DNA from: Neodontobutis hainanensis
Lineage: Eukaryota > Chordata > Actinopteri > Gobiiformes > Odontobutidae
DNA: 64,000 bases
Direction: 5' to 3'
Assembly: GCA_024349245.1 (NCBI GenBank)
Contig: JALDNG010000551.1
Location: forward strand, 1-64,000
Part shown: positions 13,746 through 25,500 of the stretch, one piece after another
Layout of the letters: every line of letters starts with the position of its first letter
Numbering within the stretch: position 1 is the stretch's first letter
The notes under the pieces: model-generated
The model's input: only the letters and a program-made list of their open reading frames with translations
Database searches by the model: none
Told to the model about the DNA's origin: nothing
Position numbers and translations under genes: made by a program

Positions 13746-14459
13746 GAAAGGAAGTAGGATTCAGTGTTAGTCAGTCAGGTGTTGACGGAAAAGATGTGTT
13801 TTTAGACGTAGTTTCCCACAAGTTGTAGTTTTTAACAACCTTATACAAATGAGTTACACGTCATTAACAAACCTTGATTTGGAAAACCTCATCTGTATAC
13901 AAGTACACTACAACATGCACAAAATAAATACATTTTATTTTATAAACGGAAAAGTTAGTGCTGGTGCTGCAGTTGTATTTCACAATTAAGCAGCAAAATG
14001 CTTGCAAAATGTTTTGATTAATTATAATAAATTTTGTCAGTCAGATGTTTAAATTCACTACAAAAGCCACTAACATAAAAGTTAGCATAAAAGAAAAATG
14101 AATAAAAAAAACCCTGCAGCTGTTTTTAATATTGAAACAGTGTAGCCCAGTAAAAAGAAATGGGCAATTACATGAATTAATCAGCCTAGGGGTCCCTGAG
14201 AGTGCTGTTTTCCTTCCATTCCCTGCCATTCAATTACTGCCAAGTGGTCCACCAATAACTCTGCTTTGCAATTTCCCGGCAGCCTCTTTACATTTTCTCC
14301 AGAACTTCTCCAGATGTTGAGTGTGCGTGCCTGTCTGGGTAAATGAAACTCTATGATTAACCATATAATACCTGTAACCAAGCTGAGGCAGGTGTCAGCA
14401 GGCTCGCCACTCATCACTGATGATAATGGATCCTCTCTTAACATGATGAGAGGAACCAG

Positions 14460-14760
14460 GCCTCTTCTACTTCTTGCATTTTCCAACATGACAATGCCAG
14501 ACCACATCCTGCATCAATGACAACATCATGGCTGCGTTGAAGAAGGATCCGGTTCTGAAATGGTCAGATCTTTCACCCATAGAAAACATTTGTTGAGGAA
14601 GATCAAGAGGAAGATGCGACAAAGAAGACCTAAGACAGTTGAGCAACTAAAAGCCTGTATTAGAGGAGATGCCACATAGAAGTAAACATGGCCTTGTCCC
14701 AACTTTTTTGAGATGTGGTAATGTCATGAAATTTAAAATCAACATTTTTTTTCCTTAAAA
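14460..14760 (+). pseudogene. Tc1/mariner-superfamily transposase remnant
   Basis: On the plus strand, 14482 onwards encodes F-Q-H-D-N-A-R-P-H, the block around the second catalytic aspartate of DDE transposases of this superfamily. About 30 residues later comes S-D-L-S-P-I-E-N, which carries the third acidic position. A stop follows at once and the frame shifts. The block ends CCCAACTTTTTTGAGATGTG, a common 3' flank of such elements in fish. The N-terminal half is not recognisable. Confidence 0.6.
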
Positions 14761-16149
14761 TTATACATTTTCTCAATTTAAACATTTTGATATCATTCAG
14801 ATTTTTGTCCACATGAAGAAGGCACCCCACCCCTTTTCTGGTTTCTGTTTAACATTAAATAGTCATCGAGTTTAAAATTTATTTTTATTTACTTATTTCT
14901 TATTAACCTTAGCTTTTTCAAGCAAACACTTCTACAATCAATGAGATTCCATCCAAGATTGTTTTAACCGTTTTAACATATAGATATGTTTTTTACTCAC
15001 CAGATCGAAACATATACATTACAGTTTACAGCCTCAATATCTCAGATAGAATTGGGCTCTAGCAGGTAAATTAACATTTTTATTGTATATATTAAACTTG
15101 TCAGCTATTGTAATGGTCAAGAAGAAGATTGTACCTTGATTATAAAATATCATTTTAATAAATCCTTGGTTATCAGATATTTTTATATATGATAACCATT
15201 TCAATTTTTCTTATTACTTGAAAAAAACTAAAATCACAAACAATATTTACGCCCATTCATTTTGTTGTATAGTTTACCAGAATCAATAAAACCCAAATGT
15301 GGACTATATTTGTATCAACAGGCTTGACAACAGTTTTCCTAATTAACTATCATAAGCCTTTCTTTAACATATCAGTTCAGTGCAGTCTTTTTTCTGTCTA
15401 TTTCTAACATTAAAAGGTTTGTTTATTGTAAATGCTCCACCAATTCATTCATTTCCTACTGCTTCTATACATTGTAATGCGTTTAGTGTCATGTCGCGCA
15501 CAAGCAAACAGTTTGCCCTTCCTCATAAACACTGGCCCATTTCTTTGTTTAAACTGTAAAGCATCTTTTTCTCAGGCTTTTTGGCATTCCTTTCCTTGTG
15601 CTCATTACTGTCATAAACAGCTAATTCATTGACAATGACTGGTGAATTCGTAACTATCCATGCATAAATTATGGCCTTTATTGTTGTATTCAGACAGTAG
15701 ATCACGAACTACTGAGCGGATGTATGTTATGTCGCCAGCTGCATCAATATGCTGTCCCGTGTTAAAATAACCGCTGCAAAACTTACCCTGAACTGCTTTT
15801 ACTCAATACATCTGCTCTGTAGCTATATTTATTAAGGTTTTCTGGGATTATACCATTTTAGTGTTGCTCTTCGCTTTAATGCTATTTTCATCTAATCTAA
15901 AAAAAAAGCTTGAGATGGCTGTAAACCGCTGAAAAAAAGGATTATTGTTCTAATTATTTCACGCACTCCCAGATAATCTTTTTTTAGACACACTTTTTGT
16001 CAAAATGCAAAAAAGACATTTCTAGACATTACCTTGCCAAACCAGGAGTATATATCAGCCAAAATTATGCCCAATAATCTTGAATCTCAGGCTTCTCGAA
16101 AAGCCCCAGAGACAGATGTAAAGATAGAAAAGCTACATTTTACTACTTA
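14761..16149. other. AT-rich intergenic stretch, no gene seen
   Basis: About 1.4 kb of AT-rich sequence. Open frames are short and lack family motifs. I see no terminal repeats or tandem array. Confidence 0.5.
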
Positions 16150-16439
16150 TGAAACCTGGACTGTGGCTTCATCTGTTTTGAGGATAAAACCAGATGCGGA
16201 TACCAGTTAGTCTCATTTGTAACAAGGTTCCAAAACTTGTCAGTCAAAAAGGACAGAAAATTCAGTCAGATCTCTCTCCTCTGAATAGCCAGTTTATCAA
16301 AATGCTTTATTCACCCGTGTTAAACTTCCAGATCTGTTATGTGTTTCCAGCTCTCATCATCAGTGACAGACCCAAAGCTACAGTTGTGTGGACCCCTGTC
16401 CATTCCTCTCATCACTCCAATTTTGTTCCAGAGGTTTTG

Positions 16440-16795
16440 AGGCTTGTCTCTTTGCTGTTTGGCATATGGTAAGCGGGATGCTTTGTGGCATTTGCGTAGT
16501 GGGCTGCTTTCTTGATCAAGCAGCCCATTTTTCTAAGTGCCTCTTTACTGTGCATCTCGAAACAGCCACACCCCTTTTCTTGTATTTCAGCTGAAGTTAT
16601 TTGTGGATATTTCTTAGCATACCAAACACTTTTCCTGGCATTTGTGGATGAAATTTGTGTTTGCCTACCTGACCTTGGTTTGGTTTCAACAGAATCCTTG
16701 ATATCTTATTATATGCCTTTCCCGTTTTATACAATTCAATTACCTTTTCTCACAAATTTTTTGACAATTCTTTTGCTTTCTCCATGACTCAGAAT
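16440..16795 (-). pseudogene. Tc1 transposase, N-terminal remnant
   Basis: The minus strand from a start codon at 16795 reads M-E-K-A-K-E-L-S-K, then E-K-V-I-E-L-Y-K-T-G-K-G. This is the start of the helix-turn-helix domain of fish Tc1 transposases. Stops and a frameshift break it within 30 codons, and further matches (KISSTNARKS-like, KYPQITSAEIQ) fade leftward. Its end repeat lies at 17305-17521, separated by a later SINE insertion. Confidence 0.65.
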
Positions 16796-16802
16796 ACATA
16801 AA

Positions 16803-17142
16803 CGTAAGCTCAGCACTGGATTAAAGATGCAAGGGTCTGTCAGAAGCCGATTCCCGCTCTCCCCACAATTCATACTGTTGTTGTGTCTTTGGGCAAGACA
16901 CTTAACCAACCTTGCCTCGATGAATGTGTAAGAATGTTCAGTGATTGTATGTGGTGATGGTCGGAGAGGCCGTAGGCGCAAAATGGCTGCCACGTCTCTG
17001 TCAGTCTGCCCCAGGGCAGCTGTGGCTACAGTTGTAGCTTACCATCACCAGTGTGTGACTGTGTATGAATGAATAATGGACGACCTGTAAGCACTTTGAG
17101 TCCCTTGGTCCCTCGGGAGAAAAGCGCAATATAAATCCAATC

Positions 17143-17186
<44 letters not shown>
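16803..17186 (+). mobile_element. SINE inserted in a Tc1 remnant
   Basis: A degenerate tRNA-like head (AGCTCAGCACTGG, later CCGATTCCCGCTCTCC) is followed by the core CTTTGGGCAAGACACTTAAC. A body with GTAGGCGCAAAATGGCTGCC and the tail AGCACTTTGAGTCCC come next. It ends in (TTA)n at 17144-17186. It sits between the Tc1 start codon and the Tc1 end repeat, so it is younger than the Tc1. Confidence 0.85.
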
Positions 17187-17187
<1 letters not shown>

Positions 17188-17304
17188 GAAACACACTAAC
17201 TTTTTACACACAGACAGATTACAAGCAAGTGAGGATGGTTACCTTTTAGTAGCCATTCAAACCCGTTTGTTTTTAACTTGTGTGCATGTTATCAGGCCAA
17301 AATC

Positions 17305-17521
17305 ACCAGGGTATGTAAACTTTTGATCAGGATCATTTGGGTAGTTTGTTGTCATTATTATTTAGAAAGAGTAAACACAGTTGTTTGACAATAAATGGCT
17401 TCACTCAACCACTAACTATGAGTGAAAAAAAGTTTTTTGTGTTTCATTCATATTCTCATAAAAATGGCCAAAAAGAAAATCACATTTTGCCAGGGTATGT
17501 AAACTCGTGAGCACAACTGTA
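17305..17521 (-). mobile_element. Tc1 terminal inverted repeat
   Basis: Contains CCAGGGTATGTAAACTTTTG, TAAACACAGTTG, CTATGAGTGAAAAAAAG and a second CAGGGTATGTAAACTCGTGA, then GCACAACTGT. This block recurs at 22225-22340 and 24893-24990 around another Tc1. It is the 5' end of the minus-strand Tc1 whose coding start is at 16795. Confidence 0.75.
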
Positions 17522-17732
17522 TCTGTTCCATAGGGTCTACTCTCACCTGGATGAACCAGGTGGTTCTATTAGGGTAATGAGAACACTGATTGAGAACAGT
17601 AAACGGTAAGAATTGTGATTGTGTCATTAGCAATCAGCTAGTAAGCCTGAATTTTTCATTTGATATATTGGTAATGCCTTTCACCCAACACAAGTTAGAT
17701 TTTGCACATTTCTCTTCATTGCATTAAACTCC

Positions 17733-17995
17733 TGCAAGAGAGAAACATCTGTAAATCACTCTTGTGATTCTTTCTCCCTACTTTCAGGTAAAAGTAAGCC
17801 AATGTTATTTCTATGTGTACTTTATTAGGACAGTTTACTGTAAGTTTAGTCTTGTTTGGTGAAGCATGGTGATAGTTTTCCGAGGCTGGAGGAGTGTTCT
17901 GTTATTTGCTTGGTTGGAAACATGTTTATGACATATGCTTGCAAGAGAGAAACATTGGTAAATCACTCTCGTGATTCTTTCTCCCTACTTTCAGG
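17733..17995. repeat. 56-bp direct repeat pair, 207-bp offset
   Basis: Positions 17733-17788 and 17940-17995 are the same 56 bp with three differences. Both begin TGCAAGAGAGAAACAT and end TTTCTCCCTACTTTCAGG, which looks like a splice acceptor. A LINE reverse-transcriptase remnant begins just after the second copy. Confidence 0.85.
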
Positions 17996-18034
17996 GGTGC
18001 AACACTTTCAACATTATCAAACCAGCTATTATTA

Positions 18035-18280
18035 GTGAAAAACTTCAGTGGTGAAGATACTGAAATAGTGTATACTTATAAAAACCTAGGAGTGCAACAA
18101 GCTGGACTGTTCCATAAATACAGATGCAATAGAGAAGGCAAAAGCCAGCTATATCTTCTGAAAAAACTAAGGTCTTTCAATTTAACAATAAACTGCTGCA
18201 GATGTTTTACCAGGCAGTAATAGCTAATTCTGTTTTTTTTATGCTGCAGTCTGTGGAGAGGGGTGGTGGGGGCAGTCTCA
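18035..18280 (+). pseudogene. LINE reverse transcriptase C-terminal remnant
   Basis: The plus strand reads E-I-V-Y-T-Y-K-N-L-G-V, then LYLLKKLRSFNL after a gap, then a degraded F-Y-Q-A-V-I-A-N-S. This order (YKYLGV, LRRLRSF, FY-x-S-V-V) is typical of the region after the reverse transcriptase core in L2/Rex1-like fish LINEs. A stop ends it at 18220. Confidence 0.6.
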
Positions 18281-18389
18281 GAAAAAGAGGTGACTTGAAA
18301 AACTAAGAGAGGGAGGTTAAGGTAGTGAAGCAACAGGCACAAAACAGGACAGATGCTACACTGAACAACATGGACCATACCCTACATTG

Positions 18390-18450
18390 TAAGTCCTCAT
18401 TTGTAAGTCGCTTTAGATAAAAGCGTCTGCTAGAAGACTAAATGTAAATG
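18390..18450 (+). repeat. SINE/L2 tail fragment
   Basis: TTGTAAGTCGCTTTAGATAA then AAGCGTCTGCTAGAAGACTA and AATGTAAATG, the 3' tail shared with the complete SINEs here; no head present. Confidence 0.7.
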
Positions 18451-18540
18451 CATTGTGCTTTTGAACAACAGCAGGCAGTTGATGTCTGAGATCAGTGAGC
18501 TGCAGGACAGAATGCCTAATGAACTCCTTCTTCCGGACTG

Positions 18541-18755
18541 ACATTTACATTTACATTTATTCATTTAGCAGACGCTTTTATCCAAAGCGACTTACATTGT
18601 TCTACAGTAATTACCAGTGTTACAATCACTGGAGGCAAGGTGGGTTAAGTGTCTTGCCCAAGGACACAACAACAGTATGAACTGTGGGGAGAGTGGGAAT
18701 CGAACCACCTACCTTCTGGTTGAAGGACGACCGCTCTACCAACTGAGCTACATAA
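18541..18755 (-). mobile_element. tRNA-derived SINE with L2-like tail
   Basis: The minus strand has the A box (TAGCTCAGTTGG), the B box (GGTTCGATTCC), the core CTTGGGCAAGACACTTAACC and the tail GTAAGTCGCTTTGGATAAAA, ending in ATGTAAATG repeats. GACTG flanks both sides (18536-18540 and 18756-18760), a likely target duplication. It lies just past the host gene's candidate poly(A) signal. Confidence 0.85.
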
Positions 18756-18827
18756 GACTGTACTGTCTGTGGAAGAATAAGTCTTAGTCATCTTATGTGA
18801 AGAGACCCAACAAATGAATTTACCCAT

Positions 18828-18833
18828 TTTATT
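18828..18833 (-). promoter_or_regulatory. Candidate poly(A) signal of the coiled-coil gene
   Basis: AATAAA on the minus strand (TTTATT on plus), about 510 bp past the stop codon at 19346. It is the first such hexamer I found downstream. Whether it is used cannot be told from sequence. Confidence 0.3.
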
Positions 18834-18949
18834 GACAAATGAGCAACTTTCTGGAGGATCATGAGAAAACTGGTGAAAGATGTACATCTTCAAGTTGAGA
18901 TTAAAACAAAACAAGTAAACGGTAAAGGTGTAAAACACTGAACACTATT

Positions 18950-19345
18950 AGCACTTCTCAGAATGCAACTCACCACAACATAAGACACATTTAGTTTAAA
19001 TAAAAATGGCTGAAATAACAATGGTTTTCCTCAAAAGGAAGGCATGTAGGCAGACTTAGGTATGGCACGCTTCAAGTAGCAATCCTACAGTATATCATAT
19101 AATCATTATATAATTATAAAAAGAAAAAAAAAACAAGAAAATACACAAAACGGCAAAACTTTCTTGAACCAAGCATGCATGTTCTATCAAATAAACTTAA
19201 ATAACAGCTCCCTGGGTCTTACAGCCGTTTGATGTGTGGGTTTGTGGGCTGATACCCACTAAGTGCCATACTAACATTAGTCAGTGGAAGTGTCAATAGC
19301 GTCATAAGGCATTATTCTCTGGTTGGTTCCTCCTTTTGTCAGTCG
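18950..19345 (-). other. Likely 3' UTR of the coiled-coil gene
   Basis: Sequence between the stop codon and the candidate poly(A) signal region. No repeat or open frame recognised. Confidence 0.35.
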
Positions 19346-19573
19346 TTATGATTGGCCAAGGGACATTGTAAGCGCCTCCTCCCTGAGACTTTTGTCCAAG
19401 CGCTGTGTTTCCAACTGGAGGACAGCAGGTGTGGTGCGGTGCGACACAACGCTCAGCGACGCTGCCAAGTCAGTATGTAATGACTGCAGCCGTTGGCTAT
19501 TTCTCAAGGACTGCTCGATAAATTCTGCCTTCTGCTGATGGTCCAGCGCCAGTGAGAGGTGGAGCTTATCCAC
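19346..19573 (-). CDS. Coiled-coil gene terminal exon 13
   Basis: Acceptor CTGTTTTTTCAG; stop TAA at 19346-19348. Encodes VDKLHLSLALDHQQKAEFIE, a further amphipathic helix, a short TTPAVLQLETQRLD segment and the C-terminus. Continues in phase from exon 12. Confidence 0.8.
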   Translation of the reverse strand: MDKLHLSLALDHQQKAEFIEQSLRNSQRLQSLHTDLAASLSVVSHRTTPAVLQLETQRLDKSLREEALTMSLGQS

Positions 19574-22500
19574 CTGAAAAAACAGTCACATCAGCAAAGG
19601 AATACTAAAACAGGTATAGATGTTTTCACAAACATAATCTGAAAAAAATGCAAGCGGCATTAAGAGAAACTTAAGTGGATCAAGGAACAATTTAAAGAAC
19701 ACCACTAACTCCTACTGTTTTTAGTGTTTTTTTTTTTTTTTGTTTTTTTTACAGTAAAAAAAAATTCAATTTCTGAATATTGGTCTGTGGATCAACAGGA
19801 TTTTGACAGTCCAGGATTGTACAGTTGTTTATATTTCATATATTTTGTGAACAGAAAAGATGTGCAAAAAATCTTAGCCCTGGTAATCTGCATCAACATG
19901 GTGAAGTTAAGAAAGAAGAGATGGGTAGAATCTAGATTCTCTAGTTTCTACATGAACAAAAATGGAAACACCATCTTATAAATTAAATTGACTAAATTTA
20001 AATATATTTGATAAGTGAAGTGATAATAATGGACTTTATTTTATTTGAACATAACTTTTTGCTTATTGTGAACCATGACCAAAGTAAACACGCGTTTCTG
20101 GTTTGAGCAGTTGTTCATGTGAATTGTCCATAGTGTTTCCAACACTAAATCGCACATCTACTTGTTGGTGCTTATGGCTCACTGACCTGGTCTTCCAGTG
20201 ACCGCACCATGGCCCGCAGTCTTCTTTCTTCAGAGGTGTCTGTAGAGCTCTGCCAGGACCCCTCAGGGTGGCTGTGGGAACTTCTGAATGCAGATATGTC
20301 ACTGGGCTGTCGGATCCTGGAGAAATCCTGCTCCACCTCAACCACAGACATGTTATTTAGCTCAGAGAGTCACATAGACACAATATAAAATGGAAGATTT
20401 GATAAATGTGACATTTGTCATCATTGGTTGAAAGAATTTTTTAAAGGGAAGATAGTGTTGGTCTTGTCTGTGTTGGAGTCTGTCATAGACGTAAACAGAT
20501 AAATATGCACCAAAACCTGAAAGCGCTGTAGTATATACAGTGAGGAAAATACGTATTTGAACACCCTGCCATTTTGCAAGTTCTCCCACTTGGAAATCAC
20601 GGGGTCATGGGGTCTGAAATTGTCATCGTAGGTGCATGTCCACTATGAGATATAATCTAAAAAAATGAAATAAAAATTCAGAAATCACAATATAGGATTT
20701 TGTTTTAACTATTTATTGATACAGCTGCAAATAAGTATGTGAACACCTGTCTATCAGCTAGAATTCTGACCCTCAAACACCTGTTAGTCTGTCTTTAAAA
20801 TGTCCACCTCTACTCCATTTAGTATCCTAAATTAGATGCAGTTAGAGGACGTTAGCTGCATAAAGACACCTGTCCACGCCATACAATCAGTAAGAATCCA
20901 ACTACTAACATGGCAAAGACCAAACAGCTATCCAAAGACACTGGAGACAAAATTGTACATCTCCACAAGGCTGGAAAGGGCTATGGAGAAAATGGCAAGC
21001 AGCTTAGTGAAAAAAGGTCCGCCGTTGGAGCAATCGTTAGAAAAAAGAAGAAGCTAAACTTGACTGTCAATCTCCCTCGGACGGGGCTCAATGCAAAATC
21101 TCACCTCAGAACTACACGGGAGGAGCTGGTCAATGACCTGAAAAGAGCTGGGACCATCGTTTCCAAGGTTACTGTTGGTAATACACTAAGACGTCATGGT
21201 TAAACCAGAACATGTCCAGGCCCGTCTTAAGTTTGCCAATGACCATTTGGATGATCCAGAGGGGTCATGGGAGAAAGTCATGTGGTCAGATGAGACTAAA
21301 ATAGAACTTTTTGGTCATAATTCCACTTATGTGTTTGGAGGAAGAAGAATGATGACAAGAAGACCGTCCCAACTGTGAAGCATGGGGGTGGTAGCATCAT
21401 GCTTTGGGGGTGTTTTTCTGCACATGGGACAGGGCGACTGCACTGTATTAAGGAGAAGATGACCGGGCCATGTATTGCAAGATTTTGGGGAACAACCTCC
21501 TTCCCGCAGTTAGAGCATTGAAGATGGTTCCAACATGACAATGACCAAAGCACACAGCCCGGATAACCAAGGAGTGGCTCTGTAAGAAGCTTATCAAGCT
21601 TCTGGCGTGGCCTAGCCAGTCTACAGACCTAATCTCAATAGAGAAACTTTGGAGGGAGCTCAAACTCCATGTTTCTCAGCGACAGGACAGAAAGATGACT
21701 GATCTAGAGAAGATCTGTGTAAAGAAGTGGGCCAAAATCCCTCCTGTAGTGTGTGCAATCCTGGTGAAAAACTACAGGAAACGTTTGACCTCTTCAATTG
21801 CAAACAAAAGCTACTGTATCAAACATTGATTTTCTCAGGTGTTCAAATACTTATTTGCAGCTGTATCATACAAATAAATAGTTATTTCTGGATTTTTTTT
21901 AGATTATGTCTCTCACAGTGGACATGCTCCTACAATGACAATTTCAGACCCCTCTATGATTTCCAAGTGGGCGAACTTGCAAAATAGCAGGGTGTTCAAA
22001 TACTTATTTTCCTCACTGTATATGTATATAACAGGCCTGTTTGTGGCTATATAGCGCTGCCACAGAAACACACCAAAGCAGAGAAGAACACGTGGGACAT
22101 GCGCAGAAAACATTTAGTGAGGTAATAGAGAAAAAAAAGATTGCCAAAGCAAGCCAAGCAAGTTTACATATTCAGGCAAAATTTGTAATTGTTTGGCTAT
22201 TTTCAAGAAAATATGAGTGAAAACATTTTTTTCCACTCATAGTTAGTGGTTGGGTGAAGCCATTTATTGTCAAGCAATTGTGTTTACTCTTTTTAAATCA
22301 TAATAACAACAGAAACTATCCAAATAACTCTAATCAAAAGTTTACATACTCCAGTTCTTAATACTATAATATAATATAATCTATAATATTGCCACCTTTA
22401 ACATCAGTGACAGCTTGCAGTCTTTTGTGGTAGTTGTGGATGAGGCTCTTTATTTTCTCAGATGATAAAGCTGCCCATTCTTCTTAGCAAAAAAGCCAAG

Positions 22501-25500
22501 CAAATCTTTGGACTGTCTTGCATGATTCGCACATTTGAGAGCTCCCCAGAGTGGCTCAATGATATTGAGGTCAGGAAGCTGAGATGAACCTTCAGAACCT
22601 TCACTTAACGCTGCTGTGGCCAATGACAGGTCGACTTGGCCTTGTGGTTTGGTTTGTTGCCATGTTGGAATGTCCAAGCACGTTCCAACATACGTTGAGT
22701 GTAAATTGAGCGCAAATTCCTGTGACTTTGTAGCTCACACATCCCCAAAACATGAAGGAAAGACAAGGCAATTTTATTTATATTGGACAATTCAAACACT
22801 GGGTAACTCAAAGTGCTTTACAAAAAACATCAGCGATCCACTTCTGTGTTTCACAGAAGGAATGGTGTACCTTCATCATAGGCCTTGTTGATTTTGGTCT
22901 CATCAATCCAAATGACTTCCCAAACAATTATATTGGCCTTTTCATTTTCCACTTCTTAATTGTGGTTTAACACTACTGATTGGCATTCTCAATTACTTTG
23001 AGATCTGTTTCATTTACCTTTCCTGCTTTATACAGTTCAATTACCTTTTCTACCTTTGACAATTCATTTGCTTTCCCCATGACTCAGAAACAGATACCCG
23101 AGCCACCTCAGCTGGCTCCTCTCGATGTGTCGGAGCCGTGGCTCCTGTTACTCTCATGCTCCCTCCTTCCCTCAGAAGTGAACAAGAGCCCAAGATTCTC
23201 AAACTTCATCCTCCAATTGAGGCAGGAGCTCTCTACCAACCTCTACCAACTGGGAACCATGGTTTCAGACGATGCTGATCCTCATCCTAGCTGCTTCACA
23301 CTCGGCTGCAAACTGTCCCAGCGCACACTAAAGGTCCTGGCTTGATGGAGTCAACAGGACATTATCATCTGCAAAAAGCAAAGTCAAGATCCTGTGGACC
23401 TCAAACCAGACACCTTCTGAACTTACAGCCGGCAATGCGAACCAAGCTCCTGCTTCGGTCATACAGGGGCTGGACAGCCCTTAGCAAAGGACCCTGGACC
23501 CCATACTTCCAAAGCACCCCCCACAGAGGGCCACGAGGGACACAGTTAAATGCCTTCTCTAGATCCACAGTGGAAGACGTGTCGGTGGGGTTGAGAAGAT
23601 CCTCGAGGGAATTCCTTCCACCGTCCAGCAAGGTCCACAATTAAAGTCAGCATAATCCCACCTACACTGTAGGTGGGAGCCTACAGCCTCCTTCGGGATC
23701 TGGTCGAAGCTCTGCCGGAGGTGGGAGTTGGAGATCTTTCTGACAAGGGACTCGGCCAAACGTTCCCAACAGACCCTCACAGTACGTTTGGGTCTGCTGA
23801 ATCTGTCCACCTTCCTCCTCCGCCATCGGATCCAACTCACCACCAGGTGGTGATCAGTTGACAGTTCCGCCCCTCTCCTCACCCGAGTGTCCAAGACATA
23901 CGGCCAAGGGTCAGATGAAACAACTACAAAGTCAATCATCAACCTACGGCCTTATGCTTGAACATTGTATTTGTTATGGACAAACTGTGACTAGCACAGA
24001 AGTCCAATAACAGAACACTGCTCGGGTTCAGATCCGGGAGGCCGTTCCTCCCAATCACACCCCTCCAGGTGTCACTGTCGCTGCTCACGTGAGCGTTTAA
24101 GTCCCCCACGACGGAGCCCCCGTCAGGGCACTTTCCAGCACCCCTCCCAGAGACTCCAAGAAGGCCGAGTACTCTGCACTGCCATTTGGCTCCTAAGCAC
24201 AAACAAGAGTGAGAGACCTATCCCTGAGCTGAAGTCGCAGGAAAGTGATTCTCTCATTTATCAGGGTGAAGTTCAACACATGGCAGGCTGAGCTGGGGGG
24301 CTATGAGCAAGCCCACACCAACCCGCCACCTTTTACTGCAGGCAACTCCAGAGTAGTAGAGAGTCCAGCCTCTCTCTCTCTCTCTGTGTGAGCCCGACTA
24401 TGTCTAGTCAACTCTCTCTAGTCGGTATCTCTCAACCTCCTGCACAAGCTCAGGCCCCGCCAGTGAGGTGACATTCCATGTCCCTAGCGCCAGATTCCAT
24501 GTCCAAAGATTTGGTCGCCGAGGCCCCCGCCTTTCACTGCCACCCAATCAACTTTGCACGGGCCCCTTAAGGTTCCTCTCGCAGGTGATGGGTCCATGGG
24601 AGGTCAGCCCCACGCCTCTCCTTCGGGCTCCTCCTGGCCACCAGGCGAGCCCCAACCTCGGGCCTGGCTCCAAATTGGGGCCTTCGAGTAAGGGCAATGC
24701 CATGTGGCGATATACAGCAATATAGAGCGATATACCGCCATCCACCTGAGAGCAGGCTCCATAAGTGGAAATATAAGGACAAATCCAATGGCCATTGTAC
24801 CACTGTCATTGGTTGCGCCATACCGGGTGACTTAACGGTCCATGATATTTTTTTATCTATAAAAAGGTTTTGAACCGCTCTTCTGGCCTGCCTGTCACCA
24901 CTAACTGTGAGTGAAAAAAAGATTTTTGTGTTATCATTTATATTCTCTGAAAAATGGCCAGGGTATGTAAACTAAACAAAACTGTAACACTGTAAGGCGC
25001 AACTGTTGTCCAATTTACTTGGAAAAATATTTGCTTTTCAAACTTTAATCAATACTGTAATATTGTCTTTTATGATTATCCTACTGTCAGAATCTCATAT
25101 CGTCTCATCCCTAAATATAATTATACTATGCTCAAGCTTTCAGTCCCTCTGCACATGTTCTACAGCTTCTCAAAAAGGTATCCTTCAGTTACTGACTCTA
25201 GGATCCGTAGATGGTAGTGGTAGTAGTAGAAGAAAGTGTGAATGAGCTGGTACCTGTCTCAGAGTGTCCCTCAGAGCTGTCCTCTCGTCTCTCAGCCTCT
25301 GGTTCTGCTTTTGCAGCCGTGCGTTCTTCTGATTTATTCGTTTCTGCTCCAGCTCCAGTTCAGCCACAAGCCGCTGCAGGACAACCAGTCTCGCCGTTAT
25401 GCCCTAAAGACCAACAGCATCTTTAGTTTCACTGTTAGTTTTGTTTTGTCTACTCAGCTCCTCTGTTCTCTGAGTAAGAGCACACACCTTCCAAAGGAAC

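Noticed and set aside
24468..24821. Several GC-rich open frames on both strands
   Set aside because: They lie in the 5' region of the Rex3 copy and overlap one another; no independent evidence for a gene.
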